Positions 17,255-26,207 of a DNA stretch of 64,000 nucleotides are shown piece after piece; position 1 is the stretch's first letter; the number at the start of each line of letters is the position of its first letter. The stretch is taken from positions 1-64,000 of the forward strand of contig JAJPIG010000011.1 of NCBI GenBank assembly GCA_021324855.1, written 5' to 3'. The notes beneath the pieces are model-generated. The model ran no database searches. It was not told the origin of the DNA and worked only from the letters and a program-made list of their open reading frames with translations. The translations under genes and the position numbers were made by a program. The DNA comes from Pseudomonadota bacterium (GTDB lineage Bacteria > Desulfobacterota > Binatia > Binatales > Binataceae).

Positions 17255-18607
17255 TTCCGGATCGCGCCGATGCGCGTCGCGGCGTGCTTTCACGCGCGCC
17301 AGATATTCGCGGATTCGCGCCTCATAGCCGCGCTCCGACGGCTCGTAATAACTTCGCCCGCGCAGCTCCTCGGGCAGGTAATCCTGCTCGACGATCGCGC
17401 CCTTGTAGTTGTGCGGATAGAGATAGCCCTTGCCATAGCCCAGCCCGCGCATCAGTGGAGTGGGCGCGTTGCGAATATGCATCGGAACCGGCAACGCACC
17501 GCGTTTTCGGGCATCTTCGCCTGCCGCGAGCATCGCGCGATAAGACGCGTTGGATTTCGGCGCGCCTGCGAGATAAGTGACACCCTGTGCAAGCGGGATG
17601 GCGCCCTCCGGCATGCCGACGAATTCGAGCGCATCTTTTACGGCGATTGCGACCTGTAGCGCGCGTGGATCGGCGTTGCCGATGTCCTCGGCCGCGAAAA
17701 TGACCATCCGGCGCGCGATGAACAGCGGCTCCTCGCCCGCCTCGACCATCCGCATCATCCAGTAAAGCGCCGCATCGACATCGCTGCCGCGCATGCTCTT
17801 GATGAAGGCCGAAATGACGTTGTAGTGCTCTTCGCCGCTTCGATCGTAGAGCAGCATTTTCTGCTGACCGGCCTCGCGGACGTGTTCGCTCGTGATCTCG
17901 CCGCTATGCTCCTGGCGCGCCAGCTCGGCGGCGATTTCAAGCGTATTCAGCGCCCGGCGCGCATCGCCGGCGGCCAGCGCGAGCAGCTCGCTCAGCGCAT
18001 CATCGATGCATCGGAGTTCGAGCGCGCCGAGTCCGCGCTCGCGATCGCTGAGCGCGCGGCCGATGAGCGCGGCGATCTCTTCAGGCGCGAGCGGCTTCAG
18101 CACCAGCACCTGCATCCGCGACAGCAGCGGCGCGATCACCTCGAACGACGGGTTCTCGGTCGTCGCTCCGATGAGCGTGAGCAGGCCGCTCTCGACATGC
18201 GGCAGGCAGGCATCCTGCTGCGCTCGATTCCAGCGATGAATCTCATCGATGAACAACACGGTGCGACGGCCGAGCGTTGCCTCGCGCCGCGCAAACTCGG
18301 CGATCTCGCGCAACTCGGCGACGCCCGACGAGACCGCGGCGATCGATCTGAATACTGCGCCCGACTGACGCGCGAGCAGAATCGCGAGCGTGGTTTTGCC
18401 GGTGCCGGGAGGGCCCCACAGGATGATCGAGTGCAGCGTTCGCGCCGCGACCATCCGGCTCAGAAGCTTCCCCGGACCCAGCAAGTGCTGCTGGCCGACG
18501 ACCTCATCGAGCGTTCGCGGACGCATCCGATCGGCCAGCGGTTGGCCCGCTGACACCTGCGCCCGAAACAGGCTCTCTTCCTGGGCCGCTTCCTTGCGAC
18601 GCGTCAT
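17243..18607 (-). CDS. rarA: Replication-associated recombination protein RarA (MgsA-type AAA+ ATPase)
   Basis: Encodes about 454 residues of a clamp-loader-like AAA+ ATPase acting at stalled replication forks. Walker A is GPPGTGKTT, Walker B FIDEIHRWN, and the sensor region TENPSFEV is present. The C-terminal half holds the family's EEHYNVISAFIKSMRGSD and PLMRGLGYGKGYLYPHNY motifs. The start is ATG 18607, with TTG 18613 two codons upstream; no strong ribosome binding site is visible for either. It is convergent with the HU-like gene and divergent from the CoA-transferase genes. Confidence 0.94.
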   Translation of the reverse strand: MTRRKEAAQEESLFRAQVSAGQPLADRMRPRTLDEVVGQQHLLGPGKLLSRMVAARTLHSIILWGPPGTGKTTLAILLARQSGAVFRSIAAVSSGVAELREIAEFARREATLGRRTVLFIDEIHRWNRAQQDACLPHVESGLLTLIGATTENPSFEVIAPLLSRMQVLVLKPLAPEEIAALIGRALSDRERGLGALELRCIDDALSELLALAAGDARRALNTLEIAAELARQEHSGEITSEHVREAGQQKMLLYDRSGEEHYNVISAFIKSMRGSDVDAALYWMMRMVEAGEEPLFIARRMVIFAAEDIGNADPRALQVAIAVKDALEFVGMPEGAIPLAQGVTYLAGAPKSNASYRAMLAAGEDARKRGALPVPMHIRNAPTPLMRGLGYGKGYLYPHNYKGAIVEQDYLPEELRGRSYYEPSERGYEARIREYLARVKARRDAHRRDPEKKE

Positions 18608-18717
18608 GTTCAATTTTTATCACAGCGCGGCTCGGTATCGCAGGTTACGATGCCGGTTGCGCATGCGCGGCCGCCTTACTACGGTTGATCGGCTTGTCGA
18701 TTCCGCCGAATACGCCG

Positions 18718-19977
18718 ATGCTCCCACAGTTGCTCAACGGATTACGGATGCTCGACCTGAGCGACGATCGGGGTGCGATGTGCGGAAAGATCTTCGTCGA
18801 TCTCGGCGCGGAAGTGATCAAGATTGAGCCGTCCAGCGGATGCCCGACGCGGCGGATTCCGCCATTCCTCGACGGCGAAGCCGGCGAGGATCGCAGCCTC
18901 TATTTTCTCGCCCATCAAGCCGGAAAACTTTCAGTCACTGCGAATCTCGATTCGCCCGATGGGCGCGCGGTGGTTCGCGATCTTGCGGCGAAGGCGGATT
19001 TCATCGTCGAATCGCTTCCAGCCGGCTACATGGATTCGATCGGACTCGGCTTCGACGCGCTTGCCGGAGCTAATCCACGGCTGATCTATGCTGCGATCTC
19101 GCCGTTCGGCGAGGACGGTCCCGGACGCGATTACAAAGCATACGAGGCCGTGAGTTGGGCCGCGGGCGGCATGATGTTCCTGATGGGCGAGCCCGGCCGG
19201 CCGCCGCTCCAGATGAGTCTACCGCAAGCGGGACTGCACGCGGGCGCGGAGGCCGCCATCGCATCGCTGCTGGCTCATTTCGCGCGACAGCGCGATGGCC
19301 GCGGGCAACGCATCGTGATCAACATGCAGGCCTGCATCGTCTGGACTTTGATGAACGAGCAGGCGATGCCGATCATGCACGGCGATTTTCTACGCCGCCA
19401 GGGCGTCTATCTCGGCTCGCCGAAACTCCGCCGGAAATTCGTCTTCCGGTGCAAGGACGGGTTCGTCGCGATGATGATCACAGGCGGCGCAGTCGGCTCC
19501 CGGTCGACGCGCCGGCTCGTCGAATGGATGGACGAAAAGGGATTCGCCGCCGACTGGATGAAGCATCAGGACTGGTCGGCATGGACGCCCGCCGTCTTCA
19601 TGGCGCTGAACGAGCGCGATCTCCGCGAGAACGCCGAGATGGAAAGCTCGGTCGAGCGCTTTTTCAGCACCATGACCAAGCACGAGTTGTACTCGGAGGG
19701 TGCGCGGCGCGGCGTGCTCCTTGGTCCGGTAATGTCAGCGGCGGATACTGCGGCCGATGAGCAGCTTGCGGCGCGCGAGTTCTTCGTCGATGTCGACCAT
19801 CCTGCGCTCGGCCGCATGATTCGGCGGCCGGGGGCGTTCGCCAAATTCAGCCGCACGCCGCTTGCGCCGCCGCGTCCCGCGCCCCGCCTCGGCGAGCATA
19901 ACGCGATGGTCTACGGAAGCCTCCTCGGCTACTCGGCCGAACGGATCGCGCAATTGCGCGCCTCCGGCGCGATTTAA
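18718..19977 (+). CDS. Class III (CaiB/BaiF) CoA-transferase, subunit lacking the catalytic Asp
   Basis: About 419 residues from ATG 18718 (an in-frame TTG at 18685 would add 11). The CaiB/BaiF fold is clear: GLRMLDLS, FVDLGAEVIKIEP, a region PFGEDGPGRDYKAYE and GRGQRIVINM. A gapless alignment to family consensus places Gly (codon 19231-19233, in PQAGLHAG) where the catalytic Asp that forms the acyl anhydride should be. The next gene keeps its Asp. Two-subunit transferases such as benzylsuccinate CoA-transferase BbsEF are known, so this may be the structural partner. Substrate unknown. Confidence 0.85.
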   Translation: MLPQLLNGLRMLDLSDDRGAMCGKIFVDLGAEVIKIEPSSGCPTRRIPPFLDGEAGEDRSLYFLAHQAGKLSVTANLDSPDGRAVVRDLAAKADFIVESLPAGYMDSIGLGFDALAGANPRLIYAAISPFGEDGPGRDYKAYEAVSWAAGGMMFLMGEPGRPPLQMSLPQAGLHAGAEAAIASLLAHFARQRDGRGQRIVINMQACIVWTLMNEQAMPIMHGDFLRRQGVYLGSPKLRRKFVFRCKDGFVAMMITGGAVGSRSTRRLVEWMDEKGFAADWMKHQDWSAWTPAVFMALNERDLRENAEMESSVERFFSTMTKHELYSEGARRGVLLGPVMSAADTAADEQLAAREFFVDVDHPALGRMIRRPGAFAKFSRTPLAPPRPAPRLGEHNAMVYGSLLGYSAERIAQLRASGAI

Positions 19978-19991
19978 CCGGACGAATTCCG

Positions 19992-21209
19992 ATGAGACGT
20001 TACGCGCTCGAAGGAGTTCACGTTCTGGATTTTGCCTGGGTCGGTGTCGGACCGATTACCACCAAGTATCTCGCCGACAACGGCGCCGACGTGATCCGGA
20101 TTGAATCTGCGGCGCGCGTCGATGTGCTGCGAGTCTCGCCGCCGTGGCGCGATGGTCAGCCGTCGAGCATCAACTCGAGCCAGTTTTTCGCGAGCTACAA
20201 CACTTCAAAGCGATCGCTCGCGCTCGATCTCAGCAAGCCGCGCGCCCGCGAAATCGCACTCAGGCTGCTGCCGTGGGCCGAGGTCGTGGTCGAGAGTTTT
20301 ACGCCGAAGGTGATGCGCAACTGGCAACTCGATTACGAGCGTCTGAGCGCGCTCAAACCGGACCTCGTGATGCTCTCGACATGTTTGCAGGGTCAGACCG
20401 GCCCGCGCGCCAGTTTCGCAGGCTTCGGGCAGTTGCTTTCGGCGCTGTCGGGCTTCTATCACATCTCGGGATATTCGCCGGACGAGATTTCACCGCCTTA
20501 CGGCGCCTATACCGATTACGTCGCGCCGCGATTCGCGGCCTGCGCCGTGCTGGCGGCCCTCGATTACAAGCGCCGCACGGGAATCGGGCAGCATATCGAT
20601 CTCGCGCAGTACGAGGCGGGCCTGCAATTTCTCGCGCCTGCGCTGATCGATTATTTCACTTCGGGGCGCGTGCTCGATGCCCGCGGAAATCGATCCGATC
20701 GCTACGCGCCGAATGGCGCCTATCGATGCCGCGATGAAGATGGCATCGAGCGCTGGATCGCGATCGCTGTGGCCGACGATCGCGAATGGGCCGCGATGCT
20801 CGGCGTCCTGGGCGCCTCTCAAGATCCGCGCTTCGTCACAATGGACCAGCGGTTCGCGCAAAGCGACGAGCTGGATTCGTTCATCGGCGCTCTGGTACGC
20901 GAGCGCAGCGCTGAAGATCTGACTACCGAACTCCAGGCCGCAGGCGTCGCCGCCTATCCGGTCCAGAGCTGCCTTGACCTGCATCGCGACGAAAACCTGC
21001 GCGCGTTCGATTTCTGGCATTGGCTTGATCACAAGGAGATGGGACCCTCGCCGTATGAAGGCCTGCAGCATCGGATGAGCCGCACGCCCGGCGAGCTGAG
21101 AAGCGCGGCGCCGACACTCGGGCAGCATAGCGATGAGATCCTCGGCGAAATGCTGGGTTTCAGCAGCGATGAGATCGCCGAGCTCAAACGCGAACGGATA
21201 GTTTATTGA
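19992..21209 (+). CDS. Class III (CaiB/BaiF) CoA-transferase, catalytic subunit
   Basis: A 405-residue CaiB/BaiF protein starting 15 bases after the previous CoA-transferase gene. It begins LEGVHVLDFAWVGVGP, followed by YLADNGADVIRIES. The catalytic Asp is present at residue 175 in GAYTDYVAPRFAA. The closing FWHWLDHKEMG and APTLGQHSDEIL segments are typical. The family moves CoA between carboxylic acids in the breakdown of carnitine, oxalate, aromatic compounds and bile acids; the substrate here cannot be read from sequence. It probably forms a heteromer with the preceding gene product. The stop overlaps the lolC-like TTG start. Confidence 0.87.
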   Translation: MRRYALEGVHVLDFAWVGVGPITTKYLADNGADVIRIESAARVDVLRVSPPWRDGQPSSINSSQFFASYNTSKRSLALDLSKPRAREIALRLLPWAEVVVESFTPKVMRNWQLDYERLSALKPDLVMLSTCLQGQTGPRASFAGFGQLLSALSGFYHISGYSPDEISPPYGAYTDYVAPRFAACAVLAALDYKRRTGIGQHIDLAQYEAGLQFLAPALIDYFTSGRVLDARGNRSDRYAPNGAYRCRDEDGIERWIAIAVADDREWAAMLGVLGASQDPRFVTMDQRFAQSDELDSFIGALVRERSAEDLTTELQAAGVAAYPVQSCLDLHRDENLRAFDFWHWLDHKEMGPSPYEGLQHRMSRTPGELRSAAPTLGQHSDEILGEMLGFSSDEIAELKRERIVY

Positions 21210-22429
21210 ATTACGAACTGGTAATCGCGCTGCGCTACCTGCGAGCGCGCCGGAAAGAGGCGTTCATCTCGGTGACCACCGTGTTCACCGCGCTGGGCGT
21301 AATGCTCGGCGTCGCCGCACTTACCATCACGCTCGCCGTGATGGGGGGTCTCGAGGCGAGTCTCCGCGATCGCGTGCTCGCGGTAACGCCGCAGATCGAA
21401 ATCCAGAGCTACGGCGGCGCTCTCACCGACTATGCCGCGGTCATCAACCGCGTGCGCAATATAAGCGGCGTTACCAGCGCCGATCCCTACCTGGTCGGGC
21501 AGGCGATGCTCAGCTCGGCGGGCGGTGTGAGCGGCGTAGTGGTGCGCGGTATCGAGGCGGGCAGCCCGGGGATGATATCGAAGCTCGGCGGCTACATCAG
21601 ATCGGGCAGTCTCGCGAGCCTCGCGGAAGCGAATACAAGCCTTGACGCGCAGACTTCAGTCGCCCTGGGCACGAGCCTCGCCGACCGATTGAAAGTAAAA
21701 GTCGGCGACACGGTGCGGGTCGTGGCGCCGATCGTCTCGGGCGCGCAGTTGACGACCAAGGCCGCGCAATTCAAAGTCGGCGCAATTTTCGAATCGGGCG
21801 TCGATTTCTTCGATCGCGAGCTGGTCTTCATGGGACTGGGGGCGGCGCAGAGTTTTTTCGGCCGGCCTGGCCAGGCCGATGGGATCGAACTTCATCTCGC
21901 GAACCTGGACGCCACGACCCGGATCACGAATTCACTCCGGCAGGAACTTGGCCAGCATTACGCGGTGCGCAACTGGATTGATTTCAACCGCGCCGCTTCC
22001 GCCGGTTTTGCTTTGCTCAAATGGGTCTATTCGGCTGTGTTGCTGCTGCTGATCGGGGTGGCGGCGTTCAACCTGATCGCCACGCTGATCATGGTCGTGA
22101 TGGAGAAGCGCAAGGACATCGCCGTGCTGATGACAATGGGCGCGAGCCGCACGGCCATCAGAATGGTGTTCGTGCTGAAGGGGTTGATCGTCGGCGCAGT
22201 CGGCACCACTGCGGGGCTGGTGCTGAGCGCGCTTGGATGCTTCGCGCTTGCCCGCTACCAGTTCATTCACATACCCAAGGCAGTCTACGGAATTTCGACC
22301 GTACCCGTCGCGCCCGAGCCGCTGAACTTCGCGATGGTTGCCGTTGCCTCGCTGGTGCTGTGCCTTTTGGCGACGGTTTACCCCGCCCGCCAAGCCTCGC
22401 GCGAGACTCCGGCCGAAGTGCTGCGCTAG
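21206..22429 (+). CDS. lolC: LolC/LolE-family lipoprotein-releasing ABC transporter permease
   Basis: A 407-residue membrane protein with the FtsX/MacB-type layout: a first helix at about 22-47, a large periplasmic domain (about 48-275) and three further helices (about 280-400). The segment MVVMEKRKDIAVLMTMGAS is the conserved coupling region. The N-terminal YELVIALRYLRARRKEAFISV is typical of LolC/E, which extract lipoproteins from the inner membrane. It starts at TTG 21206, overlapping the CoA-transferase stop as TTGA. The ATPase gene lolD, normally next, is absent; the downstream gene is on the opposite strand. Confidence 0.88.
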   Translation: MNYELVIALRYLRARRKEAFISVTTVFTALGVMLGVAALTITLAVMGGLEASLRDRVLAVTPQIEIQSYGGALTDYAAVINRVRNISGVTSADPYLVGQAMLSSAGGVSGVVVRGIEAGSPGMISKLGGYIRSGSLASLAEANTSLDAQTSVALGTSLADRLKVKVGDTVRVVAPIVSGAQLTTKAAQFKVGAIFESGVDFFDRELVFMGLGAAQSFFGRPGQADGIELHLANLDATTRITNSLRQELGQHYAVRNWIDFNRAASAGFALLKWVYSAVLLLLIGVAAFNLIATLIMVVMEKRKDIAVLMTMGASRTAIRMVFVLKGLIVGAVGTTAGLVLSALGCFALARYQFIHIPKAVYGISTVPVAPEPLNFAMVAVASLVLCLLATVYPARQASRETPAEVLR

Positions 22430-22447
22430 CAGCGCACCGCCGCAGAT

Positions 22448-22738
22448 TTACCGATCTGTCGGCTCGGGATTATTCGTGCGCCGTGGTGCGGGGGCCGACT
22501 TCGGTTTGCGAATCACCAGCGTCTCATGACCGCGCACCTTGATCGTGCGAGCCGATTGCGACTGGAAAGTTCCGCCGCTGCTCTCCTGGGCGGGCCGATG
22601 CCGGCCGCCGGTATGCCGCCGCCGCCGCCAGTTGCTCAACTCTTCGGACAGCTTCGAAGCGACCGAATGATCCCGATCACTGGATTCCGATGCGGTATCG
22701 TCGCGCTCGGGGTCCTGAGGTGGCTCCTGGGGATTCAT
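22448..22738 (-). CDS. Hypothetical disordered Arg-rich protein (96 residues)
   Basis: No family recognised. The start ATG 22738 is preceded on its strand by CGGAGGAAGG five bases upstream, an unusually strong ribosome binding site that argues this is a real gene. The sequence is polar and low in hydrophobic residues: an acidic N-terminal third, an Arg/His-rich middle (WRRRRHTGGRHR) and a basic Pro-rich end. It looks intrinsically disordered; nucleic acid binding is possible but is only inferred from charge. Convergent with the lolC-like gene. Confidence 0.55.
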   Translation of the reverse strand: MNPQEPPQDPERDDTASESSDRDHSVASKLSEELSNWRRRRHTGGRHRPAQESSGGTFQSQSARTIKVRGHETLVIRKPKSAPAPRRTNNPEPTDR

Positions 22739-23009
22739 CTTGTCCTTCCTCCGTTAAACGTAACCTTGTCCTCCTCTGCGAATATTTAAGATGTCGGGTT
22801 AGACCAACGTGGATTCACTAAGGATGTGACCTGTCGATGCACTTCGAATGCTGAGAGGATTCTTTGTCCTACACGTGGATGACGCCACGATGGTTGTCAT
22901 GTGGCGTCTTGAAATTGAATTGGCTCCCGCTCAGTACGATCGCCGTCGCTCTCGGATGCCGGCTGTGCGTCCGGCTCTTGGATTGGATTTCAGAAGATCA
23001 AATCACCCG

Positions 23010-23339
23010 CTATACGAACAGACTCTGCATCCGCAGCGCCAGACCCATGTCGCCCGCGATGCGCAGCTTGCCGGTCATGAAGGCGACCTGCCCGTTGAGC
23101 TTGCCATTGACGAGATCGAGATAGTCCGACGCCGCCATCGAGATCGTGATGTTCGGTGAAGGATGCTGTCCCTCCTTCACTTCGCATTGCTCGTTCGCGA
23201 TCATCACGTGCCACTTGCCGCCGCCGTCGCCGGAGAGATCGAACTGATAGATGGCATTGAGTCCTTTGGAGGCTTCCTTGTTGAAGCGGGCCGGCATCAT
23301 GTCAAATGCCTGCTTACACGAGGTGGGCGCATCTGCCAT
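23010..23339 (-). CDS. SCP2 sterol-binding domain protein
   Basis: A 109-residue single-domain SCP2 protein. The features are the N-terminal helix FDMMPARFNKEASKGLNAIYQF, the central beta strands around WHVMIANEQCEV, the PSPNITISMAASDYLDLVNGK segment and the C-terminal GKLRIAGDMGLALRMQSLF helix. SCP2 folds bind lipids or acyl chains in a hydrophobic tunnel. AGGAGG lies 12 bases before ATG 23339 on its strand. The gaps on either side (22739-23009 and 23340-23466) contain nothing else I can support. A role in handling lipid or acyl-CoA is inference. Confidence 0.85.
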   Translation of the reverse strand: MADAPTSCKQAFDMMPARFNKEASKGLNAIYQFDLSGDGGGKWHVMIANEQCEVKEGQHPSPNITISMAASDYLDLVNGKLNGQVAFMTGKLRIAGDMGLALRMQSLFV

Positions 23340-23466
23340 TTAAGCTGGAGCCTCCTGAGAGGACAAACCGATATGCAGCATCATATAAACGCCGCGGTAA
23401 AACGTTGTCAATAGCGGTCCAATCAGCAGCAGTTGCGAACCTGGAAAAAACCCACGTCGAATCTAC

Positions 23467-24999
23467 TCAAAAACCGAACACGCTTCCCGGTGCGACGCGG
23501 ATGAGATTAGTGCGCACTTTAACCGGAGCGGCGCCTTCGGCAATCGTGACCGCACGTTCGCGATCGAGATCGTTGTTCACCTGCCCATCGAGGAACGCAT
23601 CCTTGCCGATTACCTTGACGGTAACCCCGGTGAGCCCGGCATTCTGAAGCTGTCGTGTGATCGCATCCTGCTCCTGTTGCCATTCAGCAGTGTTGGTCTT
23701 GAGATTATCAATGACGTCGGTAACGCCGCTCAGTGCTCGCACGTTGTTGACCGCAAGCCGGCGCGCCCGGTCATCGAACACGGTGCCGTAGAGCGTCACT
23801 ACGCCGCCGTTCGTATAAGCCTTCGCGCGGCGCGTCCGCGGATCGGAACGCAGACGATCCTGCACGCGCTCGAGCAGCGTGGGCGTCGGTGGACGCGAAG
23901 CGAGGCGCGTTCGACGATGCCGCGGCCTGGACGGCGCCGCTTCCGTCACGGGTGGTGCAGGTGGTGGAGGCGGTGGCGGCGGCACAGCGGCAACTTCCGC
24001 CGGTGTCGGAGCGGCAGTCGGCGACGGCGCCGACATTGCGTACTCGGGCGGTTCGCTCGGGCTCAAAGCCGCGAGTTTCGTGCTCAATGCGGATTCAGTA
24101 CCCGCCGCCTCCGCTCCTGCATGCGCGAAGATGATCGGCAGTTCGACTTCCGCCGGGCCGCTGCTGGGTCCGAAATCCCAATTCGCGATCGAGTTCAACA
24201 CTTCAGCATCGAGGCTCGGATTCGGCGTCGTCGAGGTCTTAATCGATGACGCGGTAACCTTGCCGCCGGAATCGATCGACACATAAACGAGCATCCCATC
24301 ATGCGCCGTGCTGTCGGTGTCGAGCACATGAGTATACGCGTCGAGCAAAGCAGCGCGATTCGTGTCGAAGACCTTTTCGATAGCGTCGCGATTCCGTTCC
24401 GGTGCGGCCGCAGCCGGCCCGCTGACCTGCGTCGGAATGGTGCTTGCGAGTGTTACCTGAGGCGCGGCTGCGATTGCAGCGGGTGTCGGCGCGGTCGCGG
24501 GGGAAGCTTGGGCAACCGGAGCATGGGAACCCTTCGTAAGATGTAACGCCAGCCATGCGCCGCCGATTAACGCGACCAACGCGGCTGCGACATAGCCGAT
24601 AATCCCGAGCCATCCCCGCCGCTCGCCTCCTAATTCCTCGCCGACCGGCCGCTCGTCGGGAAAAGTATGCTCGTCGACGCGTGCAGTGCCCATCGGGCGC
24701 TGAGTCGACAGAGGTTGCGAGGTAGACGGCGAAGGACGGAAAGGCTCAGGCGTCGGCGTTGCCGAGGAATCGAGACGCGCGCCGCAGAAATTGCAGATAA
24801 TCTCGCCAGGTTCAGCCTTTCCGCCGCATACCGGGCACTCGATCCGTTGCTCCGGCTGCTCTACTCCGCGCCGAGCGCCCGGAATATCTTCGACGCGCGT
24901 GGTCGCGGCGCCGCCGGCAGATATCAGCGCGGTACCGTCATCGGCGCAAAACCGCTCAGCATCGGGATAGCTCTTGTTGCATTGCGGGCAACGCTTCAT
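23467..24999 (-). CDS. Zinc-ribbon membrane protein with AgmX/TonB-like and two BON domains
   Basis: A 510-residue multidomain protein of unknown function. Two zinc ribbons lie at the cytoplasmic N terminus (C4, C7, C18 with an Asp pair; then C55, C58, C69, C72). A Pro/Ser/Thr linker leads to one membrane helix (about 131-153). Outside the membrane an AgmX/TonB-C-like domain (about 200-292) reads VYVSIDSGGKVTASSIKTS and SIANWDFGP. After a Pro-rich linker with eight consecutive prolines (340-347) and a basic patch come two BON domains (about 375-435 and 445-503), which bind membranes or phospholipid. The topology suggests an envelope-spanning or sensing protein. It may be cotranscribed with the upstream LLM gene. 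Confidence 0.8.
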   Translation of the reverse strand: MKRCPQCNKSYPDAERFCADDGTALISAGGAATTRVEDIPGARRGVEQPEQRIECPVCGGKAEPGEIICNFCGARLDSSATPTPEPFRPSPSTSQPLSTQRPMGTARVDEHTFPDERPVGEELGGERRGWLGIIGYVAAALVALIGGAWLALHLTKGSHAPVAQASPATAPTPAAIAAAPQVTLASTIPTQVSGPAAAAPERNRDAIEKVFDTNRAALLDAYTHVLDTDSTAHDGMLVYVSIDSGGKVTASSIKTSTTPNPSLDAEVLNSIANWDFGPSSGPAEVELPIIFAHAGAEAAGTESALSTKLAALSPSEPPEYAMSAPSPTAAPTPAEVAAVPPPPPPPPAPPVTEAAPSRPRHRRTRLASRPPTPTLLERVQDRLRSDPRTRRAKAYTNGGVVTLYGTVFDDRARRLAVNNVRALSGVTDVIDNLKTNTAEWQQEQDAITRQLQNAGLTGVTVKVIGKDAFLDGQVNNDLDRERAVTIAEGAAPVKVRTNLIRVAPGSVFGF

Positions 25000-25080
25000 C
25001 TTCGAGCCCTGTCGATGAGATTTTTAGATGCCAAATGATAGCGTTTACACCGCACTTTAGGCCACTCTCGCCACCGCGCA

Positions 25081-25935
25081 TCACACTTTCGCCAGGAGGC
25101 CTGCGTGCAGGCTTTCAAGCTCGGCGATGGCGTCGCTCGGTTTGCGCGAAACGTTCAGGATTATGCGATCGACACCCAGCGCGCCGAGCTCGCGGACCTG
25201 CGCCGGATCGAGCGGCGCCGAGAATCTCGGATTGACGGTGATCTCGAGCGGACGCGAACGATGCGCCGCGCGCTCCTGCGCCCGCAGCCGCCCGATCGTG
25301 TCCCTGGTCTGCTCGAGACTGGTCATGATTCCGTACCAGCCGTCGCCGATCTGCGCCGCGCGCCGCAACGACGGGTCGGTGTCGCCGCCAAGTACGATCG
25401 GAGGATGGGGCTGCTGGATCGGCTTGGGTGCGAAGCGGATGCCTCCGGTCTTCACTGTTCGGCCCTCGTAACTGGGTGTCGGGTTGGTCCAGAGCTCCTT
25501 GATAAGCGCAACGTATTCGCGCGTCCGCCGCGCGCGGCCCTCGAACTCCACCCCAATCGCGGCGAACTCTTCCTGGAGCCATCCGATGCCGACGCCGAAA
25601 ATCAACCGGCCGCCGGAGAGCACGTCGAGGCTTGCGGTTGCCTTCGCGACCGCGAACGGATTGCGCATCGGCAAGACCAGCACGCCCGTCGCCAGCCGAA
25701 TCCGGCTGGTGACGCCGGCGATGAACGCCAGCGCCAGCAACGGATCGTGAAACGGGGTGTCCGGTGGCGCCGGCATCCTGCCCGACGGCGAGTACGGGTA
25801 ATGCGATCGATACTCGACCGGGAGCACGATATGGTCCGGAATCCAGAGCGACTCGAAGCCCAGCTCTTCCGCGCGCCTCGCCGTCGCGACCATATCCGAA
25901 GAATCGGTTTGGTAGAGAAAGGTCGCAAATTTCAT
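25081..25935 (-). CDS. LLM-class (luciferase-like, F420- or flavin-dependent) oxidoreductase
   Basis: A 284-residue bacterial-luciferase-fold TIM barrel. It has the N-terminal ARRAEELGFESLWIPDHIVLP, the TSRIRLATGVLVLPMRNP segment, the SGGRLIFGVGIGWLQEEF motif and the later HPPIVLGGDTDPSLRRAA block. These match TIGR03619-type F420-dependent enzymes; whether F420 or FMN is used cannot be decided here. Such genes are abundant in lineages that degrade complex lipids or hydrocarbons. Dodecin lies 12 bases upstream on the same strand. Confidence 0.87.
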   Translation of the reverse strand: MKFATFLYQTDSSDMVATARRAEELGFESLWIPDHIVLPVEYRSHYPYSPSGRMPAPPDTPFHDPLLALAFIAGVTSRIRLATGVLVLPMRNPFAVAKATASLDVLSGGRLIFGVGIGWLQEEFAAIGVEFEGRARRTREYVALIKELWTNPTPSYEGRTVKTGGIRFAPKPIQQPHPPIVLGGDTDPSLRRAAQIGDGWYGIMTSLEQTRDTIGRLRAQERAAHRSRPLEITVNPRFSAPLDPAQVRELGALGVDRIILNVSRKPSDAIAELESLHAGLLAKV

Positions 25936-25947
25936 CAGCCACCCCGT

Positions 25948-26169
25948 TCAGTGCGCCGGGTTGCCTTCGAGCCGGAATCCGATCCGCACTTCGACCTGGA
26001 ATTGCGGCTCGCCGTTGGATTGCACCGCGCCGCGAATCTCTTTGACCTCGAACCAGTCAATATTCCTGATCGTCTCGCGCGCCTTGCTGAGCGCATTCCG
26101 GACCGCCTGCTGAATGCTGTCCTCCGAGACCCCGATCACCTCGATAATCTTGTAAGTGTTCTCCGGCAT
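25948..26169 (-). CDS. Dodecin family flavin-binding protein
   Basis: A 73-residue protein opening MPENTYKIIEVIGVSEDSI, the hallmark dodecin N terminus. The start ATG 26169 is set by GGAGG seven bases upstream; an in-frame ATG two codons earlier is too close to it. It has the flavin-stacking Trp in NIDWFEVKEIRG and the closing strand FQVEVRIGFRLE. Dodecins are dodecameric flavin or CoA storage shells. It lies just after selA and before the LLM oxidoreductase, which may use flavin. Confidence 0.93.
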   Translation of the reverse strand: MPENTYKIIEVIGVSEDSIQQAVRNALSKARETIRNIDWFEVKEIRGAVQSNGEPQFQVEVRIGFRLEGNPAH

Positions 26170-26207
26170 CTTCATTCCTCCTGCGGAAAATTCCGCCTCG
26201 GGCCGTT

